Positions 10,327-17,275 of a stretch of 37,158 nucleotides of DNA are shown in pieces; within the stretch, counting starts at the first letter, position 1, and each line of letters begins with the position of its first letter. Source of the stretch: Candidatus Blautia stercoripullorum (lineage in GTDB: Bacteria > Bacillota > Clostridia > Lachnospirales > Lachnospiraceae). The DNA lies in the NCBI GenBank assembly GCA_019120545.1, contig DWUX01000131.1:1-37158 (forward strand), given 5' to 3'. Position numbers and translations under genes: made by a program. Below the pieces are notes generated by a model. That model saw only the letters and a list, made by a program, of their open reading frames with translations, had not been told where the DNA came from and did no database searches.

Positions 10327-11045
10327 TGAATCATAAAAAAATAAAAAATACATTTCTGGATATTCTGTATCCCCGGCATTGTCCGGTATGTCATCACATA
10401 CCGGAAAACAGGGGGCAGAAAATCTGCGGCGGCTGTAAAGAGCGTCTGAAGCCTGTGAACGGCCCAAGATGCTATAAATGCTCTAAGCCGCTGCATGATC
10501 CGGGGCAGGAATATTGTGAAAACTGCCGCAGCCGGTCTCATCTTTTTGAACAGGGAATTGGAATCTTTCCCTACAGCACACTTCTTCAAGAATCCCTTTA
10601 CCGTTTAAAATATGGAAAACGTCAGGAATATGGAACCTTTTATGGGGAACTGGCTGCTTTTTATGCCCGAAAACAGATAGAAAAATGGCAGATCCAGAGG
10701 ATCATTCCCATACCCCTTCACAGAAAAAGAATGGAAAAACGGGGATATAATCAGGCTGAGCTTATTGCGGAAGCCTTTGGAAAACAGACAGGACTTTCTG
10801 TGGAAAAAAAATTACTGCAAAGGAGAAAAAATACAAAACCTCAGAAAGATTTAGATCCTATACAGAGAAGAGCCAACATGAGAGGCGCGTTTATAACAAA
10901 GTCTGATCTGCAGGGAGAAAATATTTTATTGATAGATGATATCTATACTACAGGAACGACCATTGATGAGGCAGCAGGAGCGCTGAAAAAAGCAGGAGCC
11001 GGAGGCGTATACTTTCTGGTGATCGCTATAGGGGCTGATGGCTAA
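10326..11045 (+). CDS. comF: ComF-family phosphoribosyltransferase-like protein
   Basis: The protein has 239 aa. Four CxxC pairs (C19/C22, C34/C37, C49/C52, C64/C67) form an N-terminal double zinc ribbon. The C-terminal half is a type I PRTase fold with the PRPP-loop motif ILLIDDIYTTGTT near residues 198-211. In Bacillus, ComFC helps DNA uptake during transformation; many anaerobes keep it without known competence, possibly for DNA processing. Coupling to recD2 through the TAATG overlap fits a DNA-handling pair. No terminator is visible after it; the next promoter starts five bases later. Confidence 0.93.
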   Translation: MNHKKIKNTFLDILYPRHCPVCHHIPENRGQKICGGCKERLKPVNGPRCYKCSKPLHDPGQEYCENCRSRSHLFEQGIGIFPYSTLLQESLYRLKYGKRQEYGTFYGELAAFYARKQIEKWQIQRIIPIPLHRKRMEKRGYNQAELIAEAFGKQTGLSVEKKLLQRRKNTKPQKDLDPIQRRANMRGAFITKSDLQGENILLIDDIYTTGTTIDEAAGALKKAGAGGVYFLVIAIGADG

Positions 11046-11050
11046 AAGTC

Positions 11051-11080
11051 TTGATTCACTTCCCAGGGATATGTTATAAT
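11051..11080 (+). promoter_or_regulatory. Promoter of the membrane-protein/cdaA operon
   Basis: TTGATT at 11051-11056, an 18-base spacer and a perfect TATAAT at 11075-11080 with an extended -10 TGT at 11072-11074. A start near 11087 would give an untranslated leader of about 100 bases before ATG 11188. That leader holds the hairpins at 11100-11155. Confidence 0.75.
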
Positions 11081-11099
11081 GCAATATGTATGAGTATAT

Positions 11100-11155
11100 G
11101 ATGTCAGGTTAAAAGCTGCGCTGGCATCACAGACAAACATCTTGTCTGCAGCAGC
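11100..11155 (+). promoter_or_regulatory. Structured 5' leader RNA of unknown class
   Basis: Hairpin 1 pairs 11100-11107 with 11121-11128 (GATGTCAG/CTGGCATC, eight pairs, one wobble). Hairpin 2 pairs 11130-11136 with 11142-11148 (CAGACAA/TTGTCTG, seven perfect pairs, loop ACATC). The loop of hairpin 1 contains GCTGC (11115-11119), which can pair with GCAGC at 11148-11152 or 11151-11155, giving a possible pseudoknot or an alternative fold. No T run follows, so it is not a simple terminator. It does not match a riboswitch class I can name. The regulatory role is inference. Confidence 0.4.
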
Positions 11156-11187
11156 GGTATATTTGTTTAGAAGAAAAGAGGAATATT

Positions 11188-11619
11188 ATGCTTGATACCC
11201 AGAAGATCAAAAAAATGCATAAACTGGCTGTTTATGAATCGGGAGAAGGAAAGCAGCATCTGGCCACCAGCAATTATTATAGAAGCGACTATATCGGGCT
11301 GGCATTGATAAAGAATTTTTTTCTCACAACGATCGGATATGGACTGCTGGTGCTTGGATGGGCAGGGTATAGGATCGATTATCTGATGAGTAATGCCCAC
11401 CGTATGAATATTACTCTGCTGATAGCAGGAGCTCTGGCGGGATATGTTATCCTGCTGGTTATCTACAGCGTGCTTACCTATATCTTCTGTACGCTGAAAT
11501 ATGCCAGAGCTCAGAAAGGAATACAGAAGTATTATAAGGGACTTGGGGAGATGAAGAAAATCTACGACAGAGAAGAGAGCAGGAATGAAAAAATCACAGG
11601 GAGGGAAACACAGTCGTGA
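11188..11619 (+). CDS. Uncharacterised two-TM membrane protein upstream of cdaA
   Basis: The protein has 143 aa and I do not recognise the family. Two hydrophobic segments (about 45-63 and 71-97) form a helical hairpin; a basic N-terminus and a long charged C-terminal tail (GLGEMKKIYDREESRNEK) probably face the cytoplasm. The ATG follows AGAGGA at a normal distance. The last four bases overlap the GTG start of the next membrane protein (GTGA), so the two are translationally coupled and may form a complex. Both sit in front of cdaA-cdaR, which suggests, but does not prove, a link to envelope or c-di-AMP control. It contains no enzyme motif that I can see. Confidence 0.8.
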   Translation: MLDTQKIKKMHKLAVYESGEGKQHLATSNYYRSDYIGLALIKNFFLTTIGYGLLVLGWAGYRIDYLMSNAHRMNITLLIAGALAGYVILLVIYSVLTYIFCTLKYARAQKGIQKYYKGLGEMKKIYDREESRNEKITGRETQS

Positions 11620-12677
11620 CTACGTTATTGGAAACAAAACAGAAAATTAAAAATTTTTATGGAGAACATGACACCTGGATTCTTCCTCTTTTGAAATTTC
11701 TCCTTGCTTTTCTGGTGTTTCAGAGCACAAATTATATAATGGGATTTTTTGAAGCGCTGGATAATATCTTTATTGTGCTTATTTTGTCATTGATCAGCGC
11801 CGTGTTGCCGATCAACGGAATGACGATACTGGTGTGTATTGCTATTGTAGCTCACTGTTATGGAGTGGGAATCGAGGTGGCAGGTTTTGCTATTCTGCTG
11901 ATGATTCTGCTGATGATCCTGTTTCTCAGGTTTACATCCAGAGATAATCTGGCGCTGATCCTGACTCCGGCAGCATTCGGACTTCATATTCCAGCAGCTA
12001 TTCCCATAGGTGCAGGGCTTTTAAGAGGTCCTGCCTGTGCAGTGCCTTCCTGCTGCGGAGTGATCCTGTATTACTTTATGGATACTGTTCGGGACAGAAG
12101 CACAGTCCTTCAGGGAAAAGAGACAGAGTCTTTGCAGAAACTCCAGATTCTTTTGGATGCACTCATTAATAATCAGGAAATGTGGCTGAATATTCTTGCT
12201 TTTGCAGTAGTGCTGATGGCTGTGTATCTGATTTCCAGGACCTCTGCAGACTATTCCTGGAGGATCGGCGATGCCGTAGGAGCGATAGCTTACATACTGA
12301 TCATGATCTTGGGCGGTATGTTTTTGAATATTAATATAAGTATCGGAAGTGTGATCATAGCAGGAATTCTTGGAGCGGTGATCGGATTGATTATAGAATT
12401 TGCTGCTCTTGGGGTAGATTATTCACGAAGTGAAACGACACAGTTTGAAGATGATGAATATGTCTATTATGTAAAAGCCGTTCCAAAGTCTTTTGTAGCT
12501 CAGGCGGAAAAAAGTATTAAGACAATCTCTTCGGAATCCGGATCTGAAGAAAAAACGGAAATAGCGGAAGCGCCGGAAATACCGGAAGAAGAGGAGGAAG
12601 CTGTACCGGTAGAGCGGGTAGCTGAAGAATCTTTTGATTTCGAAAAGAAGCTGGAAGATTCATTAAAAGATTTATAA
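11616..12677 (+). CDS. Uncharacterised polytopic membrane protein with acidic C-terminal tail
   Basis: The protein has 353 aa. I see about eight hydrophobic segments between residues 20 and 270, followed by a soluble tail. The tail starts with a striking TTQFEDDEYVYYVKAVPK segment, continues as a Glu/Pro-rich linker and ends in an amphipathic peptide FDFEKKLEDSLKDL. The acidic linker with a terminal helix resembles a cytoplasmic docking arm. The GTG start overlaps the preceding stop. There is no ATPase or transporter signature; a permease label would not be justified. Its position before cdaA-cdaR makes a role with the membrane c-di-AMP cyclase plausible. Function unknown. Confidence 0.8.
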   Translation: MTTLLETKQKIKNFYGEHDTWILPLLKFLLAFLVFQSTNYIMGFFEALDNIFIVLILSLISAVLPINGMTILVCIAIVAHCYGVGIEVAGFAILLMILLMILFLRFTSRDNLALILTPAAFGLHIPAAIPIGAGLLRGPACAVPSCCGVILYYFMDTVRDRSTVLQGKETESLQKLQILLDALINNQEMWLNILAFAVVLMAVYLISRTSADYSWRIGDAVGAIAYILIMILGGMFLNINISIGSVIIAGILGAVIGLIIEFAALGVDYSRSETTQFEDDEYVYYVKAVPKSFVAQAEKSIKTISSESGSEEKTEIAEAPEIPEEEEEAVPVERVAEESFDFEKKLEDSLKDL

Positions 12678-12767
12678 AGTATGGATGCAGATTTGTATAA
12701 AAAGAGTGTCAGAGGGGTTCTGTTCAAGTGATGGGGAATCTCTGGACGGAAAGGGGGAGGAGGAATT

Positions 12768-13658
12768 GTGGGCAACTTATTAAATTTCATCCGCGAGTAT
12801 CTGGGACAATGGACATTGCCCAGCAATATACAGTGGAATGATATACTTGAAATTTTGCTGATCGCATTTTTTGTGTATCAGTTTATGCTTTGGATCAGAA
12901 ATACCAGGGCATATTCTTTGTTGAAAGGGATACTGACTGTATTGGTCTTTATCTTTATTGCTTTCATTCTGGAAATGAATACGATCTTATGGCTGGTTTA
13001 TAATGTGGGTGGCTATGCCATCACAGCAGTTCTGGTCATTTTTCAGCCGGAACTCAGAAAAGCTTTAGAAGAACTGGGGCATAAAAAGATTGTCAGCAAT
13101 CTGATCCCTTTTGATACAAGCAAGAAAGAATCAGAAGGACGGTTCAGTGACCGGACAGCCAATGAGATCGTACGTGCCAGTTTTGAAATGGGGGCTGTGA
13201 AAACAGGAGCGCTGATCGTTATTGAAGAGGAGACAGTTCTCAATGAATATATACGGACAGGGATCAATCTGGACTCCCTGGTAAGCAGTCAGCTTCTGAT
13301 CAATATATTTGAACATAATACACCTCTTCACGACGGAGCAGTGATCATACGGGGAGACAGGATCGTGGCAGCGACCTGTTATCTTCCTCTTTCTGATAAT
13401 CTGGATCTGAATAAGAATCTGGGGACCAGACATCGGGCGGGAGTTGGGATCAGCGAAGTCAGCGATGCTTTGACTGTGATCGTTTCTGAAGAGACAGGAC
13501 GTGTTTCTGTGACCAAAGACGGTGAGATCCATGTGGGTTTGAATAAGGAGGAGCTAAGGAAAATACTGGAAGAAGAACAGAATAAAAGTAAGCAGGAAAA
13601 AGTAAAGCACAGATTGTGGAAGGGACTGGTGAAGAATGAAAAAAAATCTGATGAATAA
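12768..13658 (+). CDS. cdaA: Membrane diadenylate cyclase CdaA (c-di-AMP synthase)
   Basis: The protein has 296 aa. Three N-terminal hydrophobic segments (about 27-45, 50-70, 74-93) anchor it. The DAC domain follows, with the catalytic motif DGA at 189-191 (in PLHDGAVI) and RHR at 221-223 (in GTRHRAG). It condenses two ATP into c-di-AMP, which controls potassium and osmolyte uptake and wall homeostasis. The GTG start is preceded by a very strong GGGAGGAGG site. The C-terminus overlaps cdaR by 23 bases. In many Firmicutes cdaA-cdaR is followed by glmM; that gene is absent here and an HPr-family gene takes its place. Confidence 0.97.
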   Translation: MGNLLNFIREYLGQWTLPSNIQWNDILEILLIAFFVYQFMLWIRNTRAYSLLKGILTVLVFIFIAFILEMNTILWLVYNVGGYAITAVLVIFQPELRKALEELGHKKIVSNLIPFDTSKKESEGRFSDRTANEIVRASFEMGAVKTGALIVIEEETVLNEYIRTGINLDSLVSSQLLINIFEHNTPLHDGAVIIRGDRIVAATCYLPLSDNLDLNKNLGTRHRAGVGISEVSDALTVIVSEETGRVSVTKDGEIHVGLNKEELRKILEEEQNKSKQEKVKHRLWKGLVKNEKKSDE

Positions 13659-14934
13659 ATTTACGTTGAAGATCCTTTCCCTGGCAGTTGCCATTTTAAT
13701 CTGGCTTTTGGTAATAAATATTGAAGATCCTGTCAGAACAGAGACCTATTGGGATGTGCCGGTAACGATCGTCAATGAATCTTACCTTACCAGTGAATTT
13801 GAAATTCCTTTATTGGTAGATGGAAGCGATACAGTTACTGTCAGGATCCGGGCTAACAATACGGTGCTGAGAAATATTGACAGGGACAGTATTACAGCAG
13901 AAGCAGATATGACCCAGATCATATCTATGGATACAGATCCTTATATGGTGCCGGTAAGGGTAGTCTGTCCTGGAGTGTCCGATGAGAATATTACAGTTAC
14001 GCCTGCCAATATTCCTATTGATACAGACAGCCTTACCAGCAAGGCTATGACCATATCTGTCACTGATGGAAGAACTACTCCGGATTCTGGATTTGAAGTT
14101 GGAAAATTTACGGTTAATCCTGAGAAAGTAACGATATCAGGTCCGGAAGATCTGATCAATAAACTTGACAGGGTGGTGGCGGATGTGGATGTCACCGGTA
14201 TGAGCCAGAGCGGAAATGTTTCAGCATCCCTTCACATTTATGATAAGAATGGGGACGAACTGACGGATACTGAGATGTCTTATCTGGATCTCCAAGAAAT
14301 TGACAATAATATAGTAAACGTATATGTGGATCTGTGGAAAGTCCAGCCTGATATCGCGATACAGGCTGAATACACAGGAAGTCCGAAAGCAGGATACCAG
14401 GTATCTTCGGTAAGTACAGTTCCTAATACCATTAGTCTGGCAGGAACGGAAGAAGCTTTGGAAAAGCTGGCTTCCAATGGAAATGTTATCACTATACCGG
14501 CTTCAGAAATTAATATTTCCGGAAAGGATTCAGATTTTGAACAGACAGTGGATATTTCAGATCTTCTTCCTGAAGACACTATGCTGGCCAGGGATATCAG
14601 CAGCTCTGTGATTGTTTCTGTGACGATTTTGCCCTATGACAGCAAAGAATATGTAATTCCTGCCACAGATATTGATAAAAGTAAACAGCCAGATAATATG
14701 ACTGTAGTCATTTCAGATGAAAATGTGACAGTCCGTATAAGGGGCACAGGAAAAAATCTGGATGATTTGAAAGAGAGCGATATAAGACTGTCTATTGATA
14801 CTTCAGAATATACAGCGGAAGGGGAGTATAATGTTCCTGTAAACGTGACCCTTCCTGAAGGATATGAATTGGTAGATGATGTCAAGGTAAAAGTTACTTT
14901 GACCCCATCTCCGGAGAAACAGTCGGAACAATAA
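13636..14934 (+). CDS. cdaR: YbbR-domain regulator of the diadenylate cyclase (CdaR)
   Basis: The protein has 432 aa: an N-terminal membrane anchor (about residues 9-27, LKILSLAVAILIWLLVIN) and then an extracellular chain of YbbR repeats, about four, visible as recurring beta-rich segments such as VTISGPEDLINKLDRVVADVDV and TISLAGTEEALEKL. In characterised species CdaR binds CdaA and tunes c-di-AMP synthesis from outside the membrane. The ATG at 13636 lies inside the cdaA 3' end, so expression is coupled. The length is typical and no frameshift is visible. Confidence 0.95.
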   Translation: MKKNLMNKFTLKILSLAVAILIWLLVINIEDPVRTETYWDVPVTIVNESYLTSEFEIPLLVDGSDTVTVRIRANNTVLRNIDRDSITAEADMTQIISMDTDPYMVPVRVVCPGVSDENITVTPANIPIDTDSLTSKAMTISVTDGRTTPDSGFEVGKFTVNPEKVTISGPEDLINKLDRVVADVDVTGMSQSGNVSASLHIYDKNGDELTDTEMSYLDLQEIDNNIVNVYVDLWKVQPDIAIQAEYTGSPKAGYQVSSVSTVPNTISLAGTEEALEKLASNGNVITIPASEINISGKDSDFEQTVDISDLLPEDTMLARDISSSVIVSVTILPYDSKEYVIPATDIDKSKQPDNMTVVISDENVTVRIRGTGKNLDDLKESDIRLSIDTSEYTAEGEYNVPVNVTLPEGYELVDDVKVKVTLTPSPEKQSEQ

Positions 14935-14956
14935 GAGAAGGATGGGAAGTGAAACA

Positions 14957-15220
14957 ATGATCAGTCAGAAAGTGACCATCAAAAATCCTACAGGTCTTCA
15001 TTTAAGGCCGGCAGGAATACTTTGTAAAGAAGCAATGAAATTTAAATCGCTGATCACTTTTCGATTCCGGGATGGATCGGCAAATGCCAAAAGCGTACTC
15101 AGTGTATTGGGAGCATGTGTAAAATGCGGAGACGAAATTGAACTGATATGCGAAGGAGAAGATGAAGAAGCTGCTCTGGAAACTCTGGTCGCAGCTATAG
15201 AAAGCGGATTAGGAGAATAA
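14957..15220 (+). CDS. HPr-family phosphocarrier protein
   Basis: The protein has 87 aa, the normal HPr size. The active-site segment reads GLHLRPAG, keeping the phosphorylatable histidine and the following arginine but with Leu where canonical HPr has Ala. The NAKS segment corresponds to the regulatory Ser-46 site. HPr relays phosphate from enzyme I to PTS permeases and, through HPr kinase, signals carbon status. No other PTS gene is nearby, so this may be a second, regulatory HPr. ATG 14957 is chosen over the in-frame ATG 14942 because the latter has no space for a ribosome site and the former gives the exact family length. Confidence 0.88.
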   Translation: MISQKVTIKNPTGLHLRPAGILCKEAMKFKSLITFRFRDGSANAKSVLSVLGACVKCGDEIELICEGEDEEAALETLVAAIESGLGE

Positions 15221-15228
15221 GATGACAT

Positions 15229-15280
15229 GCTGCCGTGTTAAACAATTGGAACAAAAATTTGTTTAATGCGGCAGCTTTTA
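15229..15280 (+). terminator. Long terminator hairpin after the HPr gene
   Basis: A 17-pair stem joins 15229-15245 and 15259-15275, GCTGCCG...CGGCAGC at the base with only two wobble pairs, a 13-base loop, and a TTTTA tail. It starts eight bases after the HPr stop and ends the cda transcript. It also lies about 50 bases before azlC, so an attenuator role for azlCD is an alternative. Confidence 0.8.
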
Positions 15281-15319
15281 TCTTGGAAAAATATGCAAGG
15301 AGATATATGGAGGTAAAAG

Positions 15320-15337
15320 ATGCATTATGGTACATAA
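15320..15337 (+). promoter_or_regulatory. Possible five-codon leader ORF overlapping the azlC start
   Basis: GGAGG at 15309-15313 is ideally placed (six bases) for an ATG at 15320 that encodes only M-H-Y-G-T and stops at 15335-15337, in another frame. The azlC ATG at 15327 lies inside it, 13 bases from the same site. It may be chance, or a device limiting azlC translation. Confidence 0.25.
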
Positions 15338-16031
15338 TAAGATAAAGGCAGGGCTGCATGACGGTATTCCCATTGCCGCAGGGTATTTTTCTGTGAGTTT
15401 TACTTTTGGAATGATGGCGGTACAGGATGGGATTTCGCCTTTTCATGCAGTGCTGATCTCTCTGCTCAATCTTACGTCGGCCGGTCAGTTTGCCGGCCTT
15501 ACAGTGATCGTTACCGGCGCTTCTCTTTTTGAGATGGCGCTGACCCAGCTTGTTATCAATATCCGGTATGCGCTCATGTCTGTTTCTCTATCACAAAAAC
15601 TGGATAAATCTGTAAAATCATTCCAAAGAATGCTGATCGCTTATGGAAATACAGATGAAATCTTTGCAGTAGCCAGCTCTAAACCGGGAACTGTAGGAGC
15701 AAAATATATGCTGGGTCTGATCATGCTGCCAGTGGCTGGATGGGTAGGAGGAACCCTCACAGGAGCGGTAGCGAGTACTCTTCTTCCGACTGCTGTGATC
15801 AGCGCTTTAGGAGTGGCGCTGTATGGAATGTTTGTTGCCATCGTAGTGCCGGCGGCAAAAGAAAGCAGAGAAGTCCTGATCGTCAGCGGAGCGGCTGCGA
15901 TACTCAGTACAGCTTTTTATTATCTGCCGGTTCTTTGTGATATATCTTCAGGTTTTACAATTATTATCTGCACAGTAGGAGCAGCAGGGATCGGAGCCTT
16001 TTTATTTCCTATTAGGGAGGAACAGATATGA
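15327..16031 (+). CDS. azlC: AzlC-type branched-chain amino-acid exporter, large subunit
   Basis: The protein has 234 aa with about seven hydrophobic segments. The N-terminal signature DGIPIAAGYFSVSFTFGMMA and the NLTSAGQFAG segment are typical of AzlC. AzlC with AzlD exports branched-chain amino acids, or analogues such as 4-azaleucine, across the membrane. The start is ambiguous only in spacing: the GGAGG site lies 13 bases upstream and no better in-frame start exists. The stop overlaps the azlD ATG by four bases (ATGA), so the two subunits are coupled. No lrp-like or other regulator gene is adjacent. Confidence 0.92.
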   Translation: MVHNKIKAGLHDGIPIAAGYFSVSFTFGMMAVQDGISPFHAVLISLLNLTSAGQFAGLTVIVTGASLFEMALTQLVINIRYALMSVSLSQKLDKSVKSFQRMLIAYGNTDEIFAVASSKPGTVGAKYMLGLIMLPVAGWVGGTLTGAVASTLLPTAVISALGVALYGMFVAIVVPAAKESREVLIVSGAAAILSTAFYYLPVLCDISSGFTIIICTVGAAGIGAFLFPIREEQI

Positions 16032-16342
16032 TATATGGATATATTTTTGTTATGGCCGGAGTTACCTATTTGATCCGAATGCTGCCTCTGACGCTGATTC
16101 AGAAAAAGATTACCAACATCTATATCCGCTCATTTTTATACTATATTCCTTATGCTTGTCTTACAGCAATGACGTTTCCGGCAATCTTGTATGCCACCCG
16201 GTCTCCGGTATCCGGAGCAGCAGGTTTTTTAACGGCGGTGATCCTTGCCCTTCGAAAGAAAAGTCTGATCACCGTGGCAGGATTTGCCTGTATAGCGGTA
16301 TTTATTGTCGAAAGGATTCTGGAAATGTTTCCGGGATATTAA
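16028..16342 (+). CDS. azlD: AzlD-type branched-chain amino-acid exporter, small subunit
   Basis: The protein has 104 aa with three to four hydrophobic helices. It shows the AzlD pattern: an early Y-L-I-R-M-L-P segment, a YIPYACLTAMTFPAIL segment and a C-terminal VERILEMFPG. It is the obligate partner of AzlC. It overlaps azlC by ATGA. No terminator is visible before the polysaccharide locus about 100 bases on. Confidence 0.92.
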   Translation: MIYGYIFVMAGVTYLIRMLPLTLIQKKITNIYIRSFLYYIPYACLTAMTFPAILYATRSPVSGAAGFLTAVILALRKKSLITVAGFACIAVFIVERILEMFPGY

Positions 16343-16373
16343 GAAAATATTAAGGGGTTATAGGGAAGATTGG

Positions 16374-16402
16374 TTGATTTATGCAGGTAAATAGTGTAAA
16401 CT
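16374..16402 (+). promoter_or_regulatory. Possible promoter of the polysaccharide export operon
   Basis: TTGATT at 16374-16379, a 17-base spacer and TAAACT at 16397-16402. A perfect TATAAT also lies at 16423-16428 but has no good -35 at the right distance. Either could serve the operon starting at 16449. Confidence 0.4.
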
Positions 16403-16448
16403 AAACTAATACTATGATGGAATATAATAGAAGGCAGGATAATATGAT

Positions 16449-17264
16449 ATGACGAAGTTAAAAAAGATGTTTGAGCTTCCGGTGGAGCTTTATCACAACA
16501 GACAGCTGATATTCAGCTTGGCTAAAAATGATTTTAAGACAAAATATGCAGGATCGTATCTGGGAATTGTATGGGCATTTGTTCAGCCTATCGTGACGAT
16601 CCTGGTTTACTGGTTTGTATTCACCATCGGTCTGAGAGCGGGAAATGCAGATGACTATCCTTTTGTTTTGTATTTAGTGTCAGGTATTGTACCCTGGTTT
16701 TTCTTTCAGGATGCATTAAATGGAGGTACTAACGCCCTTCTTGAATATAATTATCTGGTAAAAAAGGTTGTCTTTAAAATCAGTATATTACCTATGGTAA
16801 AAGTTATATCGGCAATGTTTGTGCATTGTTTTTTTGTGGCGTTTGCCTTGATCATCAGTTCATGTTATGGATATACCCCTACGATCCATACGATCCAGCT
16901 TATATATTTTTCATTTTGTACTTTTGTTTTTTCACTGGCTCTGGTTTATATTACCAGTGCAGTGGTCGTTTTTTTCAGAGATCTTACCCAGATTATCAGT
17001 ATTATCCTTCAGGTGGGAATCTGGATGACGCCGATCATGTGGGATCTGAATATGCTGAACGGCTACCCTGTTTTAATGAAATTATTTAAGTTTAATCCCA
17101 TGTATTATATAGTATCAGGCTACAGAGATTCTATGCTGGGAAGAACCTGGCTGACGGCCCACTGGAAATGGGGGATTTACTTCTGGTGTCTGACAATTAT
17201 TATTTTTATACTGGGAACTCTTATTTTCAAAAGGCTGAAGCCTCATTTTGCAGATGTACTGTAA
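16449..17264 (+). CDS. wzm: ABC-2 type polysaccharide export permease (Wzm/TagG-like)
   Basis: The protein has 271 aa with about six membrane helices. The N-terminal motif FSLAKNDFKTKYAGSYLGI followed by WAFVQPIVTILVYWFVFTIG is diagnostic of O-antigen, teichoic-acid and rhamnan export permeases. It would form the channel half of an exporter moving undecaprenyl-linked glycan outward. The ATG at 16449 follows AGGCAGGA; the ATG at 16444 reads only two codons. The matching ATPase gene starts 11 bases after its stop. In Gram-positives the same fold serves wall teichoic acid (TagG) and rhamnan (RgpC); the CBM-bearing ATPase next door argues for a capped polysaccharide. Confidence 0.93.
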   Translation: MTKLKKMFELPVELYHNRQLIFSLAKNDFKTKYAGSYLGIVWAFVQPIVTILVYWFVFTIGLRAGNADDYPFVLYLVSGIVPWFFFQDALNGGTNALLEYNYLVKKVVFKISILPMVKVISAMFVHCFFVAFALIISSCYGYTPTIHTIQLIYFSFCTFVFSLALVYITSAVVVFFRDLTQIISIILQVGIWMTPIMWDLNMLNGYPVLMKLFKFNPMYYIVSGYRDSMLGRTWLTAHWKWGIYFWCLTIIIFILGTLIFKRLKPHFADVL

Positions 17265-17275
17265 GGAGAAAAATT

